Assembly: GCF_002849595.1 (NCBI RefSeq)
Contig: NZ_NRQR01000018.1
Coordinates: 154,520 to 218,519 of the forward strand
Source: Luteimonas rhizosphaerae
Lineage (GTDB): Bacteria > Pseudomonadota > Gammaproteobacteria > Xanthomonadales > Xanthomonadaceae
Length of the DNA: 64,000 bases
Direction: 5' to 3'
In this document: piece by piece, positions 42,050 through 53,203 of the stretch
Numbering within the stretch: the stretch's first letter is position 1
Layout: every line of letters starts with the position of its first letter
The notes under the pieces: generated by a model
Database searches by the model: none
Told to the model about the DNA's origin: nothing
The model's input: the letters and a program-made list of their open reading frames with translations, nothing else
Translations under genes and position numbers: made by a program

Positions 42050-43651
42050 ATGGCACCTGACTTCACTCCCGCAGGCCGCGCCATGACCGTTTCCTTCGAC
42101 AGCTCGACGTCTTCCGCCACCGCGAACGCCGCCGCCCAGCGCTATTGGGACAACCCGCTCGCCCCGCCGCACACCCATGGCCCCGACGGGCATGGCACCG
42201 GTACCGTCGGCACGGGGGAGGCGCCGGGTCTCGAGGGCGGTGTGGAGGTGTCGACCGCCGATGCACCGGACGTGAGCCGGCAGGGAGCGATCGAGATCGA
42301 TGGCAACGCGACCAATCCGACCGAGCAGAGCACCCGCAGCACGCCGGACGGCAAGCCGATCCAGATCGACCCGCTGCATCGCGACGACCAGGTGTCGGTG
42401 GCGCGCGAGCGCACCAATGCCGGTGGTTACGTCAGCAGCGACCAGGTCGTCTTCACGACGGGCAGCGGCGACGACGCGGTCGGCGTCAGCCAGCGCGACG
42501 ACGGCACGCTCGACGTCAGCGTCAACGGCGAAACCTACGAGGTGCGCCTGCAGCAGGGCCAGGAACTCACCCTGCGCACCGGCAGCGGCAACGACACCAT
42601 CGAGGTCGCCTCGAACGTACAGGTCAACGTGGTGGTCGATGCCGGTGGCGACGACAACGACATCTTCGTGGAAGGCGATGGCGACAACCGCATCACCAGC
42701 GGCGACGGCGACGACGTCATCCGCCTGACCGGCAGCGGTCGCAACGATGTCCACACCACCGGCGGCACCAACGAGATCCACGGCGGCAGCGGCGTCAATG
42801 TGATCTACGGCGGCAACGGCGCCGACACGATCCACGCCGGCACCGGCACCAACTACATCGAGGGCGGCGCGGGCAACGACGTGCTGCGCGGTGGCGGCAG
42901 CTACGACATCCTGTCCGGCGGCACGGGCGACGATGCGATCGAGGTCGGCGACGGCCGCAGCACCGTGTATGCGGGCGGTGGCGCCGATACCGTCGACGGT
43001 GCCAACGCGTCGACCACGGTCTATTCCGAGGTGGCGGACGTGATCAACGCCGCGACCGGCGCGCGCCCGACCGTGATCAACGTCGAGATCGACAACACGC
43101 TGGGCGACCGCGGTGTCAGCGTCGAAGGCTCGGACGCCTTCGTCCAGCGGATGGAGTCGGAACTGAACTTCCTGCGCTCCTCGCCGGCCGGACAGCAGAT
43201 GCTGGCCGAGTTCGACAAGGCCGCGGAAGCCAAGGGCAATGTCGTGACGATCAAGGAACTGTCGAACGAGCAGAACGGCTACGCCCAGACCTTCAGCAAC
43301 GACGCCGACATCATCAATGGCCGGCCGGGTGCGGGTGGCGACGTGACGATCAGCTACAACCCGTCGTTCCACATGGACGAGTTCCCGGCGCCGTCGGTCG
43401 TGCTGTTCCATGAGATGTCGCACGCCTACAACGGCGTCAACGGCACCTTCCTGCCGGGCACGTATCGCGGTGAAGGTCCGGACAGCGGACGCGTGCCCAA
43501 TGCCGAGCGACAGGCCGTGGGCCTGGAGACCAGTGCCACGCCCTATGACTTCGACGGTACCGGTCCGCTGACCCATAACCCGATCCCGCTGACCGAGAAC
43601 GGCATCCGTCGCGAGCTGGGCATGCCCGATCGCCCGAGCTACGCGCTCTGA
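42050..43651 (+). CDS. RTX-like repeat protein with M91/NleD-type metalloprotease motif
   Basis: The 533-residue protein has no signal peptide. Residues 1-65 are low-complexity with a His/Gly cluster. From about 140 to 320 come Gly-Asp-rich repeats (GSGNDTIEVA, GGNGADTIHAG, GGAGNDVLRGG, GGTGDDAIEVG), resembling calcium-binding RTX blades. The C-terminal third holds a zincin motif HEMSHAY (His454, Glu455, His458) and, about 30 residues on, NAERQAVGL with a candidate third ligand Glu. That pair matches the M91 peptidases, the family of type III effectors NleD, HopH1 and XopG. The ATG at 42050 follows GGAGG by seven bases. An RTX-like module suggests type I or other secretion, but no transporter gene is adjacent. 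It may be a toxin or effector. Confidence 0.8.
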   Translation: MAPDFTPAGRAMTVSFDSSTSSATANAAAQRYWDNPLAPPHTHGPDGHGTGTVGTGEAPGLEGGVEVSTADAPDVSRQGAIEIDGNATNPTEQSTRSTPDGKPIQIDPLHRDDQVSVARERTNAGGYVSSDQVVFTTGSGDDAVGVSQRDDGTLDVSVNGETYEVRLQQGQELTLRTGSGNDTIEVASNVQVNVVVDAGGDDNDIFVEGDGDNRITSGDGDDVIRLTGSGRNDVHTTGGTNEIHGGSGVNVIYGGNGADTIHAGTGTNYIEGGAGNDVLRGGGSYDILSGGTGDDAIEVGDGRSTVYAGGGADTVDGANASTTVYSEVADVINAATGARPTVINVEIDNTLGDRGVSVEGSDAFVQRMESELNFLRSSPAGQQMLAEFDKAAEAKGNVVTIKELSNEQNGYAQTFSNDADIINGRPGAGGDVTISYNPSFHMDEFPAPSVVLFHEMSHAYNGVNGTFLPGTYRGEGPDSGRVPNAERQAVGLETSATPYDFDGTGPLTHNPIPLTENGIRRELGMPDRPSYAL

Positions 43652-43686
43652 TCGCCCGCACGGCGACGACGGCCTGACGTGGCACC

Positions 43687-43717
43687 CGACCGGCCTGCAG
43701 CGGATGCAGGCCGGTCG
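43687..43717 (+). terminator. GC hairpin after the M91-type gene
   Basis: CGACCGGCCTGCA (43687-43699) pairs perfectly with TGCAGGCCGGTCG (43705-43717) around a five-base loop, 36 bases past the stop codon. There is no T-tract, so it is either an intrinsic terminator of the GC-hairpin-only type or a transcript-stabilising stem. Confidence 0.5.
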
Positions 43718-43787
43718 CGTGTGGCAGGTGTGATCGCCCCCCGCGGCGCGCCGGTACTCTTTCCTGCTGCCGCCGCGTGAGATCCCC

Positions 43788-44333
43788 ATGGCTGAATCGA
43801 CATCCTCCACGACGCGCATCGCAGAGGCACAGGCCAGCCTCGACGTGGATTTCGCCACGCCCGCGGCGGGCGTGCTGCAGGTGCGCTATCGGTTGCGCAA
43901 TGGCGGCGCGGAGGCGATCGCGGTCTTCGATCGCGGCAACCGGCACGCGGTGCTGACCGGGCAGCAGGTTCGCGGCGCGGTCGGCATGCCGCTGCTGCGC
44001 GAGGACGCGGACGGCCGGATCATCCTGCAGCACGTGGCGATCCGCCTGCCGAATCCGGCGCCGACGCTGCCGCCGACTCCGCTCGCGACGCGCGTGGCGC
44101 CGGGCCACGCGCTGGAAGACGGCTTCACGTTTTCACGCTGGCTCGGCGATCCGCCGCGTCACGTGCGCTGGTGCCTGGGCGTGGCCCCGTTCGACGCCGC
44201 CGACTTCCACGCCCCCGACACGGTCGACGGCATCGAAATCTGGCAGGCATCGTTCGCACTGGCCGACCGCCAACGGCTACTCTGCACGCCGTGGTTCGAC
44301 GTGGCGAACGGTGTCTTTCTCTCGCCGGGCTGA
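43788..44333 (+). CDS. Hypothetical protein
   Basis: The 181-residue product starts at ATG 43788. It has beta-strand-like alternation (LQVRYRLRNGGAEAIAVFDR, IILQHVAIRLPNP) and a conserved-looking second half (FTFSRWLGDPPRHVRWCLGV, DGIEIWQASFA, LLCTPWFDVANGVFLS). No signal peptide or membrane helix is seen. I do not recognise a family. It is convergent with hppA and separated from the protease gene by the hairpin. Codon use is like its neighbours, so it is probably a real gene. Confidence 0.65.
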   Translation: MAESTSSTTRIAEAQASLDVDFATPAAGVLQVRYRLRNGGAEAIAVFDRGNRHAVLTGQQVRGAVGMPLLREDADGRIILQHVAIRLPNPAPTLPPTPLATRVAPGHALEDGFTFSRWLGDPPRHVRWCLGVAPFDAADFHAPDTVDGIEIWQASFALADRQRLLCTPWFDVANGVFLSPG

Positions 44334-44670
44334 CCGCGCACGGTTGCCGCGCGCTTCTGAAACCGGGGGTAAGTGACCGGCTGACAGGAAAGCCCAACGG
44401 CCGTCGCGCTGCTCGAGCTTCCGACGTGTCGCGCGTGTCGCGAGCTGGCGGCCGCATCTGCGACGACCGGGTCGGGCTGCCGAGCCGATTTCGCTCCGCA
44501 CGCGGGAGCGGGCGCCGGTGCGCCGAACGGCGTGCGGCGCATCCGAGCTCGCGACCCGCAGCACCGCGACGCTGGCGACGCTGGTGATCCGCCGCTCGGA
44601 TGCGCTCGGACCGTGCACCCCTCTCCCATTGCGGGAGAGGGGCGACGGTGCCGCGCGGGGTCGGCGCCGG
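44334..44670. other. Intergenic region with a 10-bp hairpin
   Basis: No gene is seen between the hypothetical gene and the convergent hppA. At 44618-44642, CCCCTCTCCC pairs with GGGAGAGGGG around ATTGC, a perfect stem 29 bases after the hppA stop. Similar C-rich/G-rich inverted repeats occur between genes in Xanthomonadaceae. It could end both transcripts but has no T-tract. Confidence 0.45.
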
Positions 44671-46722
<2,052 letters not shown>

Positions 46723-46991
46723 GAAACCCCTCCCAGAGTTGTGATGCCAAACAGGACAGCGGTGGTGCGCGCCGACTATCGCACAGGGGCGGGAGGCTGG
46801 ATATCCGGGGTCGCCCGGGTGGAGTGGGCCGCGGGTCGGGGCCAGGCCCACGCGAAAACCGGGGCCGAGGCGACGATCGCCACCGGCCCCGACGACGCGT
46901 CATGCCCGCGCCGACGCGCACCCCGCTGTAGTCGGGTTCCGATGGACCTGGACGGCACCCCCGGGCTTTTGCCCGCGCCGGGATCGAAGGA

Positions 46992-48248
46992 TTATTCGTC
47001 CCAGGCAGGCAGCTTCTTCGCCACCGCGACGTTCTTCAACGTCGCGTACGCCGGAATGCCGTCGCGTCCGTATGGCGGATAGGCCTCACCGCGGATCAGC
47101 GGTTCCAGATAACCCCGTGCGGCGGCGGTGATGCCGTAGCCGTCCTTGCGCAGGAAGCCCGCCGGCATCTTCTTCTCGTGGTTGGCGACCTTGTGCAGCG
47201 GCGCGCTGTCGATCTTCCAGCGGTACGGCGCCTCCGACGTGCGGACGATCACCGGCATCGTCGCGTTGCGCCCCTCGAGCGCGAACCGGACGGCGGCCTC
47301 GCCGACCGCCATGGCCTGGTCCAGATCGGTCTTCGACGCGATGTGGCGGGCGGAGCGCTGCAGATAGTCGGGCAGGGTCCAGTGCACCTTCATGCCCAGC
47401 TGGTCCTTGACCCGGCCGGCGAGATACGACGCCACGCCGCCCAGCTGGGTATGGCCGAACGAATCCGTGCCGCCGCCGGCATCGGCCACGAAACGGCCGT
47501 CGGCGGTCTGGATGCCTTCGCTGGCGACGACGACGCAGTAGCCCACCCGCGCGACGATGCGCTGCACGTTGGCGAGGAAATCGGCCTCGTCGTAGGCGCG
47601 CTCCGGAAAGAGGATCAGGTGCGGCGCCTCGTCCGGCCCGTTGCCGGCCAGGCCCGCGGCTGCGGCCAGCCAGCCCGCGTGCCGGCCCATGGCCTCGTAG
47701 ACGAACACGCGGGTCGAGGTCTCCGCCATCGCGGCGACATCCAGCGCCGCCTCGCGGATCGACACCGCGGTGTATTTCGCCGCCGAACCGAAGCCGGGGC
47801 AGCAGTCGGTCACCGCGAGATCGTTGTCGATGGTCTTCGGCACGCCGATGCAGGTCAGCGGGTAATCGAACTCCGCGGCGAGCTGCGAGACCTTGAGCGC
47901 GGTGTCGGCGGAATCGTTGCCGCCGTTGTAGAGGAACCAGCGCACGTCGTGCGCGCGCAGCACCTCGATCAGGCGCGCGTACTTGGCGCGGTCCGCCTCG
48001 ACCGACTTGAGCTTGTAACGGCAGGAGCCGAAGGCGCCGCCGGGCGTGTGCGCCAGCGCGCGGATCGCGGCGACCGGCTCCTTCGACGTGTCGATCAGGT
48101 CTTCGCGCAGCGCACCGAGAATCCCGTTGCGGGCCGCCAGCACCTTGATGCGCCGTGCGCGGCCTGCCTGCAGCACCGCCGAGGCGGTCGCGTTGATGAC
48201 GGCGGTGACGCCGCCGGACTGGGCGTAGAGCAGGGTTCCAGAGGACAT
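46992..48248 (-). CDS. pfp: PPi-dependent 6-phosphofructokinase
   Basis: This enzyme reversibly phosphorylates fructose 6-phosphate using pyrophosphate instead of ATP. In the 418 residues the nucleotide loop reads GGNDSADT near residue 109, where ATP enzymes have GGDGS, and the substrate motif PKTIDNDL follows near 137; MGRHAGWLAA and the ribose-binding region are also typical. The Asp after GGN favours pyrophosphate over ATP. It is encoded upstream of hppA, as in several methylotrophs and in Xanthomonas, whose enzyme is PPi-dependent. The ATG at 48248 leaves 118 bases to the divergent adk gene. Confidence 0.9.
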   Translation of the reverse strand: MSSGTLLYAQSGGVTAVINATASAVLQAGRARRIKVLAARNGILGALREDLIDTSKEPVAAIRALAHTPGGAFGSCRYKLKSVEADRAKYARLIEVLRAHDVRWFLYNGGNDSADTALKVSQLAAEFDYPLTCIGVPKTIDNDLAVTDCCPGFGSAAKYTAVSIREAALDVAAMAETSTRVFVYEAMGRHAGWLAAAAGLAGNGPDEAPHLILFPERAYDEADFLANVQRIVARVGYCVVVASEGIQTADGRFVADAGGGTDSFGHTQLGGVASYLAGRVKDQLGMKVHWTLPDYLQRSARHIASKTDLDQAMAVGEAAVRFALEGRNATMPVIVRTSEAPYRWKIDSAPLHKVANHEKKMPAGFLRKDGYGITAAARGYLEPLIRGEAYPPYGRDGIPAYATLKNVAVAKKLPAWDE

Positions 48249-48366
48249 CGCAGGGCCTCGCGGGGTCGGCAGTGGCGGGATACGGTAAGCTGACGCGGTC
48301 GTTTACCGCGCGCCAGGCAGTGTACGCCGGGCGGCAGACGGCCCCCACACAAGGCAGGAGCGTTCG

Positions 48367-48945
48367 ATGCGTTTGGTACTTCTCGGTGCGCCCGGTTCGG
48401 GCAAGGGCACGCAAGCGGCCCGGTTGAAGGAACACCTGCAGGTGCCACACATCTCGACCGGCGACCTGCTGCGCGCCGAAGTCGCCGCCGGCAGCCCGCT
48501 GGGCCTGCAGGCCAAGGAAGTGATGGCGCGTGGCGATCTGGTGTCCGACGACATCCTGCTCGGCATGCTCGAAGACCGCTTCTCGCGCGACGACACCCGC
48601 ACCGGTTTCATCCTCGACGGCTACCCCCGCAACCTCGCACAGGCCGCCGCGCTCGATGCGCTGCTGGCGAAGCTCGGCCAGAAGTTCGACGCCGCCGTGC
48701 AGCTGGAGGTCGACAACGAGCAGATCATCGACCGCCTCGCCGGCCGCGCGCAGGCGGAAGGCCGCGCCGACGACAGCCCGGAATCGGTGCGCCACCGCCT
48801 CAACGTCTACGACCAGCAGACCGCGCCGGTCATCGCTTTCTACCGCGACCACGACCAGTTGACCGTCGTCGATGGCGTCGGCTCGCTGGACGAAGTGTTC
48901 CAGCGCATCCTCGCCGCGATCGGGCGGGACCAGGCGGCCGCCTGA
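48367..48945 (+). CDS. adk: Adenylate kinase, short form
   Basis: Adk interconverts ATP, AMP and ADP. The 192 residues start RLVLLGAPGSGKGTQAARL (P-loop 7-16), with TGDLLRAEV and GFILDGYPRN. After the core the long LID insertion is missing (RLAGRAQAEGRADDSPESVR is a short loop), as in Xanthomonas and other short-type enzymes. It is divergent from pfp with a shared 118-base promoter region. Confidence 0.95.
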   Translation: MRLVLLGAPGSGKGTQAARLKEHLQVPHISTGDLLRAEVAAGSPLGLQAKEVMARGDLVSDDILLGMLEDRFSRDDTRTGFILDGYPRNLAQAAALDALLAKLGQKFDAAVQLEVDNEQIIDRLAGRAQAEGRADDSPESVRHRLNVYDQQTAPVIAFYRDHDQLTVVDGVGSLDEVFQRILAAIGRDQAAA

Positions 48946-49122
48946 GGCCGATGCGCCGCGCCGACGATGCGCATGCCGGACGGTTCCTGTTGTTTCAACG
49001 TGCGGTGACGCGTCGATGACGCGCCGTCACCCCAGTCATTCGTCCGCACGCCGGCGAAGGGCGTTGGTGCCAGGCGCGGACCGCGCCGTCGAGGGCACCC
49101 CCATGTTCGGGAATTCGCGATC

Positions 49123-50484
49123 TTGAAACTTCATATCCTGGGTATCGCCGGCACATTCATGGGCGGCGTCGCCGCACTCGCGCGCGAGCTGGGTCACAGC
49201 GTCGAGGGCAGCGACCAGGCGGTGTATCCGCCGATGTCCACCCAGCTCGAGCAGCTCGGCATCACGCTGCGGCAGGGCTATGCGCCCGGTCACATCGCCG
49301 ACGATGCGCGCCAGGTCGTCATCGGCAATGCGCTGTCACGCGGCAACCCGGCGGTCGAAGCCGTGCTCGACAGTGGCCGCGCCTACACCTCGGGCGCGGA
49401 ATGGCTGCGCGACCACGTGTTGCCGGGACGCGACGTGCTCGCCGTTGCCGGCACCCACGGCAAGACCACCACCAGCACCATCCTCGCGTTCCTGCTGGAG
49501 GCCGCGCAGCGTGCGCCCGGCTTCCTGATCGGCGGCGTCGCCGAGGATTTCGGCGTCTCCGCGCGCATCGGCGCGGGCCGCGAATTCGTCGTCGAGGCCG
49601 ACGAGTACGACACCGCGTTCTTCGACAAGCGCAGCAAGTTCGTGCATTACCGGCCGCTGGTGGCGATCCTCAACAATCTCGAATACGACCACGCCGACAT
49701 CTTTCCCGATGTCGCCGCGATCCAGCGCCAGTTCCACCACCTGGTGCGCACCGTGCCGGGACGCGGCCGGCTGATCGTCAACGGCCACGAGCCGCGCCTC
49801 GACGAGGTGCTGGCGATGGGCTGCTGGACGCCGGTCGAGCGCTTCGGCTTCGATCCCGCCTTCGACTGGAGCGCCGAGCGCCTCGCCGCCGACGGCAGCA
49901 CCTTCCGCGTGCGCCGCGCCGGCGTCGAGGTCGGTACCGTCGACTGGCCGCTGGTCGGTGACCACAACGTGCTCAATGCGCTGGCCGCGCTCGCCGCCTG
50001 CGCGGCCGTGGGCGTCGACGTCGCGACTCTGCTGCCGGCGCTGGCCGGGTTCCGCAGCGTCAAGCGCCGGCTCGAAGTGCTGGGCACGGCGCGCGGCATC
50101 ACCGTCTACGACGACTTCGCCCATCATCCGACCGCGATCGCGACCACGCTGGCCGGCCTGCGGGCCAAGGTCGGCGACGCGCGCATCGTCGTCGCGATGG
50201 AGCCGCGCAGCAATTCGATGCGTCTGGGCGCACACGCCGAGGCGCTGGCCCCGTCGCTGGCGCTCGCCGATGCGGTGGTGTTCCTGCACCGGCCGGAACT
50301 GGCCTGGGACGCTGGCAGCGTCGTCGATGCCGTGCGCGGCAACGCCCAAGCCGTGCCTGATGCCGACGCCCTGCTCGCTGCGCTCGCCGCCATCGCCGGC
50401 GCCGGCGACCATGTCGTCTTCATGTCCAACGGCGGCTTCGACGGTGCCCCGCGCCGGTTCCTCGCGCAGTTGGGCGACGCCTGA
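49123..50484 (+). CDS. mpl: Murein peptide ligase
   Basis: Mpl attaches the recycled tripeptide L-Ala-gamma-D-Glu-mDAP to UDP-N-acetylmuramate. The 453-residue protein begins KLHILGIAGTFMGGVAALAR, has the Mur-ligase ATP site AGTHGKTTTSTIL near 111, EADEYDTAFFDKRSK and NLEYDHADIF, and the C-terminal domain with DDFAHHPTAI. Length equals the family. The start is the TTG at 49123. It precedes a Lon-N gene by 36 bases, likely one transcript. Confidence 0.94.
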   Translation: MKLHILGIAGTFMGGVAALARELGHSVEGSDQAVYPPMSTQLEQLGITLRQGYAPGHIADDARQVVIGNALSRGNPAVEAVLDSGRAYTSGAEWLRDHVLPGRDVLAVAGTHGKTTTSTILAFLLEAAQRAPGFLIGGVAEDFGVSARIGAGREFVVEADEYDTAFFDKRSKFVHYRPLVAILNNLEYDHADIFPDVAAIQRQFHHLVRTVPGRGRLIVNGHEPRLDEVLAMGCWTPVERFGFDPAFDWSAERLAADGSTFRVRRAGVEVGTVDWPLVGDHNVLNALAALAACAAVGVDVATLLPALAGFRSVKRRLEVLGTARGITVYDDFAHHPTAIATTLAGLRAKVGDARIVVAMEPRSNSMRLGAHAEALAPSLALADAVVFLHRPELAWDAGSVVDAVRGNAQAVPDADALLAALAAIAGAGDHVVFMSNGGFDGAPRRFLAQLGDA

Positions 50485-50520
50485 CATCGCGCGGACGCGG
50501 CGCCGCCTAGACTGCGTGGC

Positions 50521-51102
50521 ATGACCGACGCCGATGACGCCCTGCCCCTGTTCCCCCTGCGCACGGTACTGGTGCCCGGGGCGGCGCTGGGCCTGCGCGT
50601 CTTCGAGCCGCGCTACCTCGATCTGGTCCGCGACTGCGGGCGGCGGGGCGGTGGTTTCGGCATCTGCCTGATCCTCGAAGGCGGGGAGGTCGGCATGCCG
50701 GCAGTGCCGGCGCGGTTCGGCACCGAGGCGCGGATCGAGGATTTCGACACCGGGCCCGATGGCCTGTTGACGCTGCAGGTGCGCGGCGCGCGACGGTTCC
50801 ACGTGCGGCGGACGCGGGTGCGCGACAACGGTCTGGTGATGGCCCAGGTCGACTGGTGCGCGCCGGATCCGGTGACCGACCTGCAGCCGCAGCACGCGCT
50901 GCTGGCGGTGGTGCTGGAGAAGATCCTCGAGCGCATCGACGGCGCCGACCTCGCGTTTCCGAAGCAGCATTTCGACGATGCCGCGTGGGTCGCGTGGCGG
51001 CTCGCGGAGCTGCTGCCGATCTCGCCGGAGCAGCGCCAGACGCTGTTGCAGCTCGACGATCCCGACGAGCGGCTCGAGACGCTACTGCACCTCGTCGACT
51101 GA
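50521..51102 (+). CDS. Lon N-terminal-like (LON substrate-binding) protein
   Basis: The 193-residue protein consists of the LonSB domain alone: LPLFPLRTVLVPGAALGLRV then FEPRYLDLV, GICLILEG, EVGMPAVPARFGTEARIEDF and a C-terminal helical part with ISPEQRQTLLQLDDPDERLE. It lacks the ATPase and protease parts of Lon. Such stand-alone proteins are common next to cell-wall genes; function unknown. It overlaps the convergent fusion gene by 21 bases. Confidence 0.88.
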   Translation: MTDADDALPLFPLRTVLVPGAALGLRVFEPRYLDLVRDCGRRGGGFGICLILEGGEVGMPAVPARFGTEARIEDFDTGPDGLLTLQVRGARRFHVRRTRVRDNGLVMAQVDWCAPDPVTDLQPQHALLAVVLEKILERIDGADLAFPKQHFDDAAWVAWRLAELLPISPEQRQTLLQLDDPDERLETLLHLVD

Positions 51103-53088
51103 CGCGGGCGCGGTGCGCAGGCGCAGCACCGGCACGCCGGTCTGCGGATGCACCGCTTCGCGCGCGCCGAAGCCGTCCAGCAGGGTGCGCAGATCGACGT
51201 GCACGGTCTGCGTGTCGGGCTGCGGCTGCCACAGGCCGAACAGCCCGAAGGGCTGCGTGTAGCGCAGCGTCTGGCTGGTGCCCAGCCACAGCGCGGTGCC
51301 GTCGTCGAGCTGCGCAGGCGCCGGCCACAGGCGCAGCACCTCGACCCGGCCGTCGCCGCTGTCGCGCCGCATCAGCAGGGTTTCGGCGACGGTGTCGAGC
51401 GTGGCCGGCAGCACCGGCTGCTGCGCCTGCGGCACGTCGTCGTCGAGCAGGTGCAGCATCGCCGACCAGTCGGCCTGCGGTTGCGCGCGCCAGCCCTGCG
51501 CCTCGAGCCGCTGCTGCAACGGTGCGAGCGGGCCGGCGATCTGCAGGTCCAGCGGCCAGCGGTGCGCGGGGTCGCGCTCGCGCAACTGCCCGGGCAGCCG
51601 GGTCCAGTCGTCGCGCCACCAGCCTGCGGCCGTCAGCGTGACGTGCGCGGGTGGCGCGGCGAACTTCGCCAGCAGCGGATCCACCGCGCGCGGCGCATGC
51701 CACAGCGCAGCGACAACGAAGGTGACGTAGAAGATCAGCGCGACGGGGCGCATCCAGAACGAGCGCTCGACGTGGCGCCGGTAGGCGATGCCCAGCACCA
51801 GCAGCCAGACGATGCCCAGCAGCATCCCGCCGACGATGTCGCTGAGCCAGTGCCCGCCGAGATACAAGCGGGCGAAGCCGAGCACCGCGACGACGACGCC
51901 CGACACCAGGTACGGCCAGACGCGCGAGCGGCCCGGCAGTTCGCGCGCGATCAGCACGGCGAAGAAGCCGAAGGTGATCGTCGCCATCGTGATCTCGACC
52001 GACGGGAAGCCGAAGCCGCCGTGCGCGGTCGGCGGCCGCGGCATGTCGATCACCGCGCCCAGCAGCGCGGTCAGTGCCATGCCGAACGCCAGCGCCGCCA
52101 GCCAGTGCGCCGCGCCGAGCCAGCGCCGGCGCCACATCAGCCACAGCAGGGTCAGGCCGACCGCCGGCGCCAGTACGTGGACATCGCCGATCGACGCCAG
52201 CGCCGCCATCAGCCGGTCCGCCAGCGGGTTGCGCAGTTCGTACATGAACTGGAAGACGGTCTGGTCGATCAGCAGCGGCTCGCCGCGCATCAGCACCGTG
52301 GCCAGCAACGCAAAACAGGCCCAGCCGATCGCCAGCAGGCACACCGCGAGGATCGCCAGCGACGCGGATTCCGGCCGGTTCGGATCGATCAGTGCGGTGG
52401 CGTAGCGCCCCAGCAGCGGATGCGCGCGGGTCCAGCGCAGCGCCCGCGCCAGCAGGCTGTTGGCGTGCGCGTCGAACCAGCGGTAGCTGTAGACGACGCT
52501 CGCCCAGGCCAGCGCCAGCACCAGCAGCAGCGCTCCGAGCACGATCGCCAGCCGGTCCGCGACCGCGGCAACCGCATCGTAGGACGCGCCGAACAGCCAG
52601 CCCGGCGCGAGGAACAGCGCCGCCCACGACACGCAGGCAGCGATGTTGACCGGCAGGTAGCGGCGCATCGGCATGTGCGCGATGCCGGCGATCGCGGGCA
52701 CGAAAGGCCGGATCGGCCCGACGTATCGGGCGATGAGAATGCTCTTCACCGCGTTGCGCCGGAACAGCAGTTCGCCGCGGTCGAGCAGCTGCGGATACTT
52801 GCGGAACGGCCAGACCCCGCGCAGGCCGTTGCCCCAGCGATGGCCGATCCAGTAGCTGATGCCGTCGCCGGCCATCGCCCCGAGCGCGGCGCAGATCACC
52901 GCATAGGGGCCGGACACTTCGCCCAGGCCGATCAGCACGCCGATCGCGAACAGCAGCGGCAGCGCCGGCACGATCGCGCCGAGCACGATCACCGAATCGG
53001 CGAAGGCGATGAGAAAGATGACGATGCCGGCGGCGACGGGATGGTCGCCGATCCAGCCGACGACGCTGTTGAAGAAGTCGCTGAGCAT
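51082..53088 (-). CDS. DedA-PAP2-LssY-like three-domain membrane protein
   Basis: The 668-residue protein joins a DedA/SNARE-associated domain (about 1-200, with IVPALPLLFAIGVLIG, GDGISYWIGHRWG and ARYVGPIRPFVPAIAG) to a PAP2 phosphatase-like domain (about 240-430) and a soluble C-terminal LssY-like domain (about 450-668). In the PAP2 part the third motif is kept (ARLYLGGHWLSD), but the canonical PSGH reads PSVE, so the acid His is replaced. Activity as a lipid phosphatase is therefore uncertain. DedA proteins flip undecaprenyl phosphate or phospholipids; the fusion suggests lipid recycling. It is divergent from the kinase gene. Confidence 0.85.
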   Translation of the reverse strand: MLSDFFNSVVGWIGDHPVAAGIVIFLIAFADSVIVLGAIVPALPLLFAIGVLIGLGEVSGPYAVICAALGAMAGDGISYWIGHRWGNGLRGVWPFRKYPQLLDRGELLFRRNAVKSILIARYVGPIRPFVPAIAGIAHMPMRRYLPVNIAACVSWAALFLAPGWLFGASYDAVAAVADRLAIVLGALLLVLALAWASVVYSYRWFDAHANSLLARALRWTRAHPLLGRYATALIDPNRPESASLAILAVCLLAIGWACFALLATVLMRGEPLLIDQTVFQFMYELRNPLADRLMAALASIGDVHVLAPAVGLTLLWLMWRRRWLGAAHWLAALAFGMALTALLGAVIDMPRPPTAHGGFGFPSVEITMATITFGFFAVLIARELPGRSRVWPYLVSGVVVAVLGFARLYLGGHWLSDIVGGMLLGIVWLLVLGIAYRRHVERSFWMRPVALIFYVTFVVAALWHAPRAVDPLLAKFAAPPAHVTLTAAGWWRDDWTRLPGQLRERDPAHRWPLDLQIAGPLAPLQQRLEAQGWRAQPQADWSAMLHLLDDDVPQAQQPVLPATLDTVAETLLMRRDSGDGRVEVLRLWPAPAQLDDGTALWLGTSQTLRYTQPFGLFGLWQPQPDTQTVHVDLRTLLDGFGAREAVHPQTGVPVLRLRTAPASVDEVQ

Positions 53089-53203
53089 CGCCGCATTATG
53101 GCAGCGCGGCCTGCGCCGATCGGTGTGCGGCGTGTCGCGGGTCGGGCGCGGGACAGGTCGCGGTCGCCGGCGTCGGGGCGGCCGCGCGACTTACAATCGG
53201 CCG

